Below, in pieces: positions 1 to 5,233 of a stretch of DNA of 5,233 bases. The notes beneath the pieces were generated by a model. It saw nothing but the letters and a program-made list of their open reading frames with translations. It had not been told where the DNA came from and ran no database searches. Positions within the stretch are counted from its first letter, which is position 1, and every line of letters starts with the position of its first letter. Source of the DNA: Opitutia bacterium (GTDB taxonomy: Bacteria > Verrucomicrobiota > Verrucomicrobiia > Opitutales > Seribacteraceae). A program made the position numbers and the translations under genes. The stretch is taken from the NCBI GenBank assembly GCA_018695085.1, contig JABHOU010000250.1:1-5233 (forward strand), written 5' to 3'.

Positions 1-699
1 AGAATAACCATCGAGCGTTATCCCGTTGGGCAAGAAACGAACGTTTTCTTCGGGGAGGTCGAAGCGCTTGGCCATTTCCGCGCCGAAGTATCGACTGGGT
101 GCTATGCAACCGTCAAGACGGGCGACGTCGGCGGAGAGGAGGTCCATGGCCTCGGTTCGGTACTCGTCGAGGAGGGTATCGAGAAAGGAGTCCTCGCCTT
201 GCAGAAAACCATAGACGGGAACGTTCAGCTCTCGTTTCACGACACGACCCAGACCCGCGAGGAGGATGGTGGAGAGAAAGACGACGTCCGGCTTTTCGTG
301 TTCGCGAAACCAATCGACGACCTTCTGCACCTCCTTGACGAGTGGCCCTTTCTCGCACTTGAAGGTAGAGAGAGTAATCTCGCCGAGGTCCTTGCTGGAA
401 GTCATGCCGCTACGCGCGGCCGCCTTGCGGAGGAGCCATTTTGCGTTCAAGGCGCGATCGAACCATTCGGGGGTATGGCGAAAGAGAGAGAACTTGTGCT
501 GGAGGTAGACGTTTATGCCGCCGAAGAAGATGGGTTGATCTTCCGAAACGGGTTCCTCGTCGAGAAAGTGAGGCAGGTAGGTGGGCAACATGGTTACCTC
601 GTGCCCGGCGTCGATGAGATTGCGGGCGAGCGAGTTGTCGCGCATGCACACACCGCAATAATAATTGCCCGTCCCGGGCGTAATGAAGGCAATTTTCAC
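1..699 (-). CDS. Family-4 glycosyltransferase, N-terminal half (cut by window edge)
   Basis: Probable retaining glycosyltransferase of the GT4 class, GT-B fold, moving a sugar from a nucleotide-sugar donor to an unknown acceptor in the cytoplasm. My own translation from 699 down to 1 gives 233 codons without a stop. Residues 2-24 hold the Rossmann-like opening strand and the loop GNYYCGVCMRDNSLA, a conserved start in a GT4 subfamily; residues 30-44 give AGHEVTMLPTY; 'FFGGINVYLQHKF' is at 58-70; 'DVVFLSTILLAG' at 138-149; 'GFLQGEDSFLD' at 164-174; 'APSRYF' at 200-205; and 'LPNGI' at 223-227 is the usual end of the acceptor domain. The donor-binding C-terminal domain, with the catalytic E(x7)E region, lies beyond the edge. 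The start is GTG at 699 because the family N-terminus fits exactly and the codon overlaps the stop of the FAD gene as GTGA. Acceptor specificity cannot be read from this half. Confidence 0.9.
   Translation of the reverse strand, partial: MKIAFITPGTGNYYCGVCMRDNSLARNLIDAGHEVTMLPTYLPHFLDEEPVSEDQPIFFGGINVYLQHKFSLFRHTPEWFDRALNAKWLLRKAAARSGMTSSKDLGEITLSTFKCEKGPLVKEVQKVVDWFREHEKPDVVFLSTILLAGLGRVVKRELNVPVYGFLQGEDSFLDTLLDEYRTEAMDLLSADVARLDGCIAPSRYFGAEMAKRFDLPEENVRFLPNGITLDGYS
696..699 (-). other. GTGA stop/start overlap coupling the FAD gene to the glycosyltransferase gene
   Basis: Read on the minus strand, bases 699-696 are GTGA: GTG (699-697) is the glycosyltransferase start and TGA (698-696) is the stop of the FAD enzyme. 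Such 4-nt overlaps usually allow ribosomes to re-initiate, which keeps the two proteins in step. Only a weak AGG (in TTAGGCCC) lies just upstream of the GTG, so coupling probably matters for its translation. That last point is inference. Confidence 0.75.
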
Positions 700-1961
700 G
701 GGCCTAATTTGGCCAGACCGTGCTCGATGGGTTCGGGCAACTCGGCCAATTTACTCATGGCGGCGAAGAGACTTTCGAAGTCGTTGTCGTCGACGTTGCC
801 GACGAGACAGTCGGTGAGGTCCGATCGCATGTCGTCGCCTTTCATAACCAAATCCTTGAAACTAAAGTCCTCGTCATAGAAGGCGTAGACGATCTTGCGC
901 ATGGTCTCGATGGAATCCCGCATGCTTTTGCCGTACTGTTCGAACGTGGCGGCCGAGAGATCTCCTTTCCTCAAGGCGCCGTCGGCGGCGTCGGCAAGCA
1001 TGACGCCACTCTTGAGAGCCAAGAAAACGCCGGAGGAGAAGACGGGGTCGAGGAAGCCGAGGGCGTCGCCGGCGAGTACGAGCCCATCTATCGCGCAAAA
1101 CTTGTTGCGGTATGAGAATTCACCCGTAACGCGATATTCGCCTTCTTGTTTGCCCTCGGCGAGATGCTCCTCGATCCAAAGATTGTTCTTCACCTCCCGA
1201 TTGAAAATTTCAGCGAGATCCTTGGTAGATCCGTCGAAAAGGTAGTCGTGTTCGGCCACGATTCCTACGCTGACCATGTCTCCGCTGAGGGGAATGTACC
1301 AGAACCAGCCTTTGTTGGGGAGGTAGGCTACGGTGGTGGCGCCTTCGTCCAGACCGGGATCGCGTTTAGCTCCCTTGAAATAAGTCCAGATTGCAATTTT
1401 CTTGAGCTTGGGATCACGCTCCATCCATTGCTCGCGAATAGCGGCGAAGCAATCCCTGCCGGATGCGTCGACTACGAGGGGAGCATGAAGTTCGAGTTCT
1501 CCGAATTCGGAGGATTGAGCGCGTACGCCGACCACGCGACCATCTTCCTTGAGCAAGGCCTTGGCTTTGGTTTCCTCGAGAACGGAAGATCCATTTTCCC
1601 GCGCCTTGTCGAGAAGCATCTCGTCGAACTCGGACCGCCACACCTGCCAAGTGGTGGAAGACGGATGGTCCATGTGCTGAAAAAAGTAGAACGGTTGAGA
1701 GACGGACCCGTTTTGCCGAACGAACTGGACGCAGAATTTACGTGGGTTTTTCGACTGATGAAGCTTTTCGATCAAGCCAAGCCTCTCCAGGGAGTAGTAG
1801 CAAAAAGGCATGAGCGATTCCCCCACGTGGTAGCGTGGGAACTTTTCTTTTTCCACGATCAATACGTCGTGCCCCTTTTCCGCAAGCAATGCTCCGGTGG
1901 TTGAGCCGGCGGGGCCTGCCCCTATGACGATTGCATCATACTGGTCTTTGAAAGAGATCAT
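696..1961 (-). CDS. FAD-dependent oxidoreductase, geranylgeranyl-reductase / flavin-halogenase group
   Basis: Flavoprotein of 421 aa, probably cytosolic, using FAD to reduce, oxidise or halogenate an unknown substrate. What is visible: an N-terminal dinucleotide-binding fold with GAGPAG at 14-19 and the acidic end of strand 2 at 'VEKEKFPR' (36-43); 'GESLMP' at 47-52; 'WRSEFDEMLL' at 108-117; 'VVDASGRD' at 163-170; W219-x-W221-x-I223-P224; and the second FAD motif 'AGDALGFLDPVFSSG' at 297-311. WxWxIP is the signature used for flavin-dependent halogenases, and K75 in 'NPRKFCVQF' falls where halogenases have their catalytic lysine. However, the protein is shorter than typical halogenases (about 450-550 aa), and related non-halogenating oxidoreductases can carry similar motifs. 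There is no N-terminal signal. It starts 30 nt after the chorismate-lyase-like gene and its TGA overlaps the glycosyltransferase GTG. The family call is firm; the choice between reductase and halogenase is open. Confidence 0.87.
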   Translation of the reverse strand: MISFKDQYDAIVIGAGPAGSTTGALLAEKGHDVLIVEKEKFPRYHVGESLMPFCYYSLERLGLIEKLHQSKNPRKFCVQFVRQNGSVSQPFYFFQHMDHPSSTTWQVWRSEFDEMLLDKARENGSSVLEETKAKALLKEDGRVVGVRAQSSEFGELELHAPLVVDASGRDCFAAIREQWMERDPKLKKIAIWTYFKGAKRDPGLDEGATTVAYLPNKGWFWYIPLSGDMVSVGIVAEHDYLFDGSTKDLAEIFNREVKNNLWIEEHLAEGKQEGEYRVTGEFSYRNKFCAIDGLVLAGDALGFLDPVFSSGVFLALKSGVMLADAADGALRKGDLSAATFEQYGKSMRDSIETMRKIVYAFYDEDFSFKDLVMKGDDMRSDLTDCLVGNVDDNDFESLFAAMSKLAELPEPIEHGLAKLGP

Positions 1962-1991
1962 AAGATCATTGAATGCGCGTGAACTGAATTT

Positions 1992-2564
1992 TCAACCCGC
2001 CGAGACAGGAGCGGGAGGCAAGATCTCTACGATCCGGGCATAGCTTTCGCCGTTGAACCCGGTGATTGCATTGCTTCGACCATAAAGAACGTCTGCGCTC
2101 TCATCGAGCCCGAGAGCTTCCCTGATCTCGGCATCGGCGTTCACCTTGAGAAAAGCCCTAGGCGCGCTGGAATAGGAAAGTCGATGATCGTTCAAGATCC
2201 CACCGAGGGGACGTTCAGCGGCTAATATCTCTTCCCGAATTTCCTCGGGGAAGGAGACCAGATTTATCTCGATGGCACCGTACTCGACGGGCTTTCCCTC
2301 GGCTACGGTGTTCAGCACGACTTCGCGGAAATACGCCCGACCATCACTGGATGAGGACAGCTTGCGCACCTTGATGGGACCGCCGTGAAACTCCTCCAAG
2401 CGCGAGGTCATGTCTCCACTGTGTACAAGCAAGTCGAGAAAAGGTCGGGGAACTTCGATGCCCTCGATGCTCTGGTAGCTTAACTTGGATACGCCACGAG
2501 TAAGCCTAAACATACTGAGTGGGTAGAGCACGTCCGGATGCACGGTAGACGGTTGCGTGGCCAT
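1992..2564 (-). CDS. Chorismate pyruvate-lyase-like protein (UbiC / Rv2949c superfamily)
   Basis: Small soluble protein of 190 aa that probably removes pyruvate from chorismate to give 4-hydroxybenzoate. Aligning by eye with E. coli UbiC from memory: 'DMTSRLE' at 51-57 matches UbiC DSMTKRFE; 'YFREVVL' at 78-84 matches YWLREILL, putting R80 on catalytic Arg76; 'RPLGGIL' at 118-124 matches TPLGRYL; 'LYGRSN' at 160-165 matches LWGRRS; and 'VEILPP' at 179-184 matches TELFLP, putting E180 on Glu155. The N-terminal stretch 'PLSMFRLTRGVS' (15-26) resembles the DUF98/Rv2949c branch more than UbiC. Length suits this branch. There is no signal peptide. The ATG at 2564 lies 6 nt after the radical SAM stop, with no Shine-Dalgarno. 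No ubiA or other ubiquinone gene is next to it, so a role in a specialised aromatic product is more likely than in quinone synthesis. Retained activity is inferred from the two catalytic residues only. Confidence 0.82.
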   Translation of the reverse strand: MATQPSTVHPDVLYPLSMFRLTRGVSKLSYQSIEGIEVPRPFLDLLVHSGDMTSRLEEFHGGPIKVRKLSSSSDGRAYFREVVLNTVAEGKPVEYGAIEINLVSFPEEIREEILAAERPLGGILNDHRLSYSSAPRAFLKVNADAEIREALGLDESADVLYGRSNAITGFNGESYARIVEILPPAPVSAG

Positions 2565-2570
2565 GGCGAA

Positions 2571-3920
2571 CTAGACGTATCGGGCGTCGCGATGCTTAGG
2601 CAGAAAGAAGCGATGAAGGATGGAATCCACCCGTAGCAATGCTTCGCGAGTGAGCACAAGCTCATCACCCTCGCGTGATAGATCGCCGAGCTGTTCGAGA
2701 TCGGCGAGAATCTCGCTGAAACGTTCCTCCACTTTCTCCCCGAACTTGTCGCGAAAATATCCAAGGTTCACTCGGCCCAATTTGAATTGCAAGATGAGTT
2801 CGCGAATAAAGCGCTCTTCCTCGGTGGTGAGCAGGGCCCTGCGGACGGGCGCCCCACCCTCTTCGATTTTTTTGATGTAGTCGTCGATGTGGACGAGGTT
2901 CTGGTAGTGAATGCCCCCAAGGTGCCCGAAGGAAGCGACTCCAAGGGAGACCATGTCGGCACCGGTCCACAAGCGGTCGCGGTATACGAACTTGGTGGCC
3001 TCGGGATCCTTGACCGCCGTGTAGGCGCTGGTCACGGTGTAACCGGCATTCTCAAGTTCGCTGAATGCGTAGTCCGCCCAGCGACGCTTGGTAGGCCAGT
3101 CGGCCACGGGCGCCGACAGCTTGCCCTCTTCCTTCATGGACTTGTAAATAGTCGTGTTGAAGGGAATTTCCATCTGGTAGATGGTTACGCAATCGGGCGA
3201 TAGATCGATAACCTTGCCCACGCTATCCACCCAATTTTCATCGGTCTCGTCGAGCATGCCCGCAATGAGATCTACGTTGACGTTGTCGAAGCCAAGACCG
3301 CGAGCGTAGTCATAAGCGCGGAAAACCTCGGGGGAACGGTGAGCGCGACCGTTAATGTCGAGAACGTGATCGCTGAAATTTTCGATCCCCAAGCTAAGAC
3401 GAGTGACGCCGAAATTCTTGATGACCTCCAGTTTCTTTTCGGTGAGGGTACCCGGCTCGCACTCGAAAGTGACTTCTTCCGTCTCGTCCCAAGGCATTAT
3501 GGCCTTCATCTCGTCGGTCAGCTCTGTGAGTTGCTGGGCCGAGAGATAGGAAGGGGTTCCGCCACCAAAATAGACGTACTTGGGTTTGCGACCGGCAACG
3601 TATGGGCGTTCGGCGTATTGACGAAGCTCCTGCATCGTGGCGGAAAGGTAACGGCGAATGTCGGAAGAGTTCTTGTCGGTGTAGACTCGAAAGTAGCAAA
3701 AGTGACAACGCTTCCGACAAAAAGGCACGTGATAATAGAGTCCCAGGGGAGCGTCGCCGGGCTCGGGACTGTTTAGAAGACTCTCTACGCAGGGGGCATC
3801 TTCCTCGCCCCAGAAGGAAAAAGGTGGATAGTTCGAGACGAAATAATTTCCCGCCTTGGTGTCGTCCTTGGTCTCGACGTCGGGTTTTACGAAAGTGTCT
3901 CCGCAGGTGTCTTCGCTCAT
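2571..3920 (-). CDS. HemN/HemW-family radical SAM protein
   Basis: Radical S-adenosylmethionine enzyme of about 449 aa. With ATG 3920 as residue 1, the FeS-cluster motif is C68-x3-C72-x2-C75 inside 'YHVPFCRKRCHFCYF'; 'YFGGGTPSYLS' (about 117-127) is the SAM-binding glycine motif; 'TFECEPGTL' follows at about 151-159; and 'TRLSLGIENFSD' at about 173-184 and 'VDLIAGM' at about 216-222 are typical of the family barrel. The C-terminal part ('SLGVASFGHLGG', then 'GRVNLGYFRDKFG') is the HemN C-terminal domain. True HemN has a fourth cysteine (CX3CX2CXC); here that position is F, closer to HemW (CX3CX2CDF) and to HemN-like methyltransferases or cyclopropanases. No haem genes are nearby, so a biosynthetic modification is possible. 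Start is ambiguous: TTG at 3944 would overlap the upstream stop as TTGA and add 8 residues. I prefer ATG 3920, preceded by a purine-rich GAAGAAAG. The protein is intact; its substrate is unknown. Confidence 0.9.
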   Translation of the reverse strand: MSEDTCGDTFVKPDVETKDDTKAGNYFVSNYPPFSFWGEEDAPCVESLLNSPEPGDAPLGLYYHVPFCRKRCHFCYFRVYTDKNSSDIRRYLSATMQELRQYAERPYVAGRKPKYVYFGGGTPSYLSAQQLTELTDEMKAIMPWDETEEVTFECEPGTLTEKKLEVIKNFGVTRLSLGIENFSDHVLDINGRAHRSPEVFRAYDYARGLGFDNVNVDLIAGMLDETDENWVDSVGKVIDLSPDCVTIYQMEIPFNTTIYKSMKEEGKLSAPVADWPTKRRWADYAFSELENAGYTVTSAYTAVKDPEATKFVYRDRLWTGADMVSLGVASFGHLGGIHYQNLVHIDDYIKKIEEGGAPVRRALLTTEEERFIRELILQFKLGRVNLGYFRDKFGEKVEERFSEILADLEQLGDLSREGDELVLTREALLRVDSILHRFFLPKHRDARYV

Positions 3921-3940
3921 GGGCAGGCTTTCTTCGTTGT

Positions 3941-5086
3941 TCAAGGATTAGTCTCGAAGGCGTAGACGTTTCCGTCCTCGCAACCAAAGATGATCTGGGT
4001 ACCCACTACTGCGGGAGTGGATGATATGGGTTCGCCGACTTCATAGGATACGATCTCCTTGCCGTCCTTCAAAGATGCGAGATAGATTTTTCCGTCCATC
4101 GTGCCGAATACCACTTTGTCGCCGCAAGCGACCGGCGAGCTGTCGATACGTCCCCGCGAGGCAAATCGCCAAGCAGCCTTGCCCGTTACCCGGTCGATGC
4201 AATGCAGGCCCTTGTCCCGACCACCGATGAGACAATGCTTTTCGGTGACGGCCGGCGAAGAATAGTAGGGGAAATTCTTGCCGCGATAGGTCCAAACGAC
4301 TTCTCCGGTCTTGAGATCGAACCCTGTGACTGCATTGTCCATGTTGCCTACGTATCCGATGCCGTCGGCAATCGCCACAGTGGCCGCAATGGGTGCTTCC
4401 ACTTCTACGGAACGAACCAATTTGCCGTCCTCCAGTCCGACGACGTAAAGTACCGCGTCGCACCCGCCGAAGACTACCTTGTCGCCATCGAGAATGGTGG
4501 GGACGCCATTGACGTAATTGTTGGTCTCGAATTTCCAGAGAAGCTTTCCGCTCTTCGCATTTACGCAATGGACGTAATTGTCGTAGCTGCCGATCACGAT
4601 TACCCCATCCTTCGACTTGGGGCGAATGGCCCGGTTTCCGGCACCCATGATTTCGCCCTCGGTCTCGTATTTCCAGATAAGCTTTCCGGTCTTGGCCTGC
4701 AAGGCGTAGAGAAAACCGTCGGTGGAACCAATGTAAACGACGTCGCCTACGACCAAGGGAGCCGCTTCGATGGCCAGTTCGGTTTCGTAGTTCCAAGCTT
4801 CCTTGCCTGTCTTCAAGTCGATGGCGTGAAGCTTTTTGGAATCGGAGCCAATGAATACGAGGCCATCCTTGACCACGGCGGATGACTTTGTGAAATCGCC
4901 CGTTTCGAAAGTCCAAAGGAGTTTCAGTTTGTCGCCCAGCTTGCCGGAAGCAACTCCCCGGAGATCCTGGCCCCCCCGATGCTGAGGCCAATCCCCGTCT
5001 TTACCGAATACGCTTCCCGCGCTGTGATCACAGATGATCCACGCCGATGCGAGAAACAAGAAACAAAGCATCTTCCAAAAACTCAT
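3941..5086 (-). CDS. Secreted PQQ-like beta-propeller repeat protein
   Basis: Exported protein of 381 aa made of PQQ-like/BamB-type propeller repeats. Residues 1-24 look like a Sec signal peptide: M1-SFWK, a hydrophobic core at about 6-18, then small residues near 22-24. C19 follows 'AWII', which is a poor lipobox, so a soluble periplasmic product is more likely than a lipoprotein. Mature sequence opens with 'DWPQHRG' (32-38) and 'GVASGKL' (44-50). Repeats of the form 'xDgxlyaldxktGkxxWxyet' begin near residues 82, 122, 168, 210, 250, 290, 330 and 370. Seven are complete, and the eighth is closed by the N-terminal strand 'KLKLLWTFET' (53-62), giving an eight-bladed propeller with a velcro closure. 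Repeat 3 is preceded by an extra loop near 149-161. No catalytic domain is fused, so a binding or scaffold role is likely, not PQQ-dehydrogenase activity. It starts 2 nt after the upstream stop, without a Shine-Dalgarno. Confidence 0.92.
   Translation of the reverse strand: MSFWKMLCFLFLASAWIICDHSAGSVFGKDGDWPQHRGGQDLRGVASGKLGDKLKLLWTFETGDFTKSSAVVKDGLVFIGSDSKKLHAIDLKTGKEAWNYETELAIEAAPLVVGDVVYIGSTDGFLYALQAKTGKLIWKYETEGEIMGAGNRAIRPKSKDGVIVIGSYDNYVHCVNAKSGKLLWKFETNNYVNGVPTILDGDKVVFGGCDAVLYVVGLEDGKLVRSVEVEAPIAATVAIADGIGYVGNMDNAVTGFDLKTGEVVWTYRGKNFPYYSSPAVTEKHCLIGGRDKGLHCIDRVTGKAAWRFASRGRIDSSPVACGDKVVFGTMDGKIYLASLKDGKEIVSYEVGEPISSTPAVVGTQIIFGCEDGNVYAFETNP
4971..4977. repeat. Seven-base C/G homopolymer inside the propeller gene
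   Basis: The plus strand has seven C in a row, which is seven G on the coding strand, within the codons for R37-G38-G39 just after the signal peptide. The reading frame is correct on both sides: the signal peptide and 'WPQHRG' come before it, and 'GVASGKL' plus the repeats follow in the same frame. The gene is therefore intact as given. Such tracts are prone to slippage in replication and in sequencing. Confidence 0.6.
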
Positions 5087-5088
5087 GC

Positions 5089-5233
5089 CTAAATAGAAGA
5101 TGGCTCAAAGGCGATCTCCGCGCAAGCTGTGCCCGCAAAGAGCGAGGCATAAAGTTTTGCGAAGTCTTGGCCTGATACGGGCCGCGGATTGAACCCTGCA
5201 GTCCATTGCTCGGATGCTTCTTTGGCTAAATTG
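5089..5233 (-). CDS. C-terminal end of an unrecognised upstream gene (cut by window edge)
   Basis: Too short for confident assignment. The minus-strand frame ending in TAG at 5091-5089 stays open to the right edge for 48 codons. Its translation includes 'EQWTAGFNPRPVSGQDF' and then 'AKLYASLFAG', ending in 'EIAFEPSSI'. It is supported as coding by three points: the frame is open throughout, the composition is protein-like (aromatic and charged residues mixed as in a helical tail), and its stop lies 2 nt before the propeller ATG, matching the tight spacing of the other genes. The 'F(N/S)P..V...DF..LY..L' pattern recalls the tail helix of many glycosyltransferases, but that is a guess. It would be the most upstream visible member of the operon. 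Confidence 0.6.
   Translation of the reverse strand, partial: NLAKEASEQWTAGFNPRPVSGQDFAKLYASLFAGTACAEIAFEPSSI

Noticed and set aside
199..879. Plus-strand open frame (226 codons) across the FAD/glycosyltransferase junction
   Set aside because: It is opposite two genes with strong family motifs and changes register relative to them at the junction, as expected for a chance frame. No protein-family signal was seen.
1146..1904. Long plus-strand open frame (252 codons) opposite the FAD gene
   Set aside because: It lies in exact codon register with the real minus-strand gene (both start at multiples of 3), so it exists because TTA, CTA and TCA codons are rare in the sense gene. It shows no recognisable motif, while the sense frame has a full flavoprotein.
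1961..1991. A three-codon mini-ORF (ATG at 1969) ending in an ATGA overlap with the FAD start, formed by a 7-base tandem repeat ATGATCT/ATGATCT
   Set aside because: Too short to weigh, has no Shine-Dalgarno, and can arise by chance in a 30-nt gap. A regulatory leader cannot be supported.
3339..3776. Plus-strand open frame (145 codons) opposite the radical SAM gene
   Set aside because: In codon register with the sense gene, which carries the FeS-cluster and SAM motifs here; treated as a shadow.
4202..4885. Plus-strand open frame (227 codons) opposite the propeller gene
   Set aside because: Same codon-register artefact. The sense strand encodes clear PQQ-like repeats through this region.
3941..5086. 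Propeller protein as a PQQ-dependent alcohol dehydrogenase
   Set aside because: At 381 aa it is too short for the about 600-aa quinoprotein dehydrogenases, and it lacks their adjacent-cysteine motif and any cytochrome domain.
5087..5233. Promoter region for the propeller gene
   Set aside because: The stretch stays open as the C-terminal end of an upstream gene up to 2 nt before the start, and I saw no convincing -35/-10 pair. An intragenic promoter cannot be excluded.

Overview
The window is a compact run of genes read entirely from the minus strand, so transcription goes from the right edge to the left edge. In transcription order it holds: the last 48 codons of an unrecognised gene (right edge), a secreted beta-propeller protein with PQQ-like repeats, a HemN-family radical SAM protein, a chorismate pyruvate-lyase-like protein, an FAD-dependent oxidoreductase of the geranylgeranyl-reductase/flavin-halogenase group, and the N-terminal half of a family-4 glycosyltransferase that runs off the left edge. 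No plus-strand gene, RNA gene, mobile element, CRISPR array or terminator was found. There is no non-coding stretch longer than about 30 bases.

Gene spacing is very tight: 2 nt, then a TTGA overlap or 20 nt (depending on the start chosen), then 6 nt, 30 nt and a 4-nt GTGA overlap. The six genes therefore look like part of one operon whose promoter lies outside the window to the right. Clear Shine-Dalgarno sequences are missing before nearly all starts.

The organism is most likely a bacterium of the Planctomycetes-Verrucomicrobia type or a similar group. This is inferred from three things: the propeller protein begins after its signal peptide with a WPQxRG...GV motif that is frequent in PQQ-repeat proteins of those phyla; the glycosyltransferase has the GxGxYYCGVCMRDN-type N-terminus familiar from them; and Shine-Dalgarno sequences are scarce. 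Base composition looks moderately GC-rich. No marker gene settles the taxonomy.

Functionally, the set reads as a fragment of a small-molecule biosynthetic locus and not as housekeeping. The chorismate-lyase-like protein could supply 4-hydroxybenzoate. The FAD enzyme carries both the WxWxIP motif and a lysine that aligns with the halogenase catalytic lysine, so it could halogenate or oxidise an aromatic or carrier-bound product. The radical SAM protein lacks the fourth cysteine of true HemN and so is probably not a coproporphyrinogen dehydrogenase; it may do a radical modification. The glycosyltransferase could attach a sugar. The pathway and its product are inference; I do not recognise this exact gene order as a described system.
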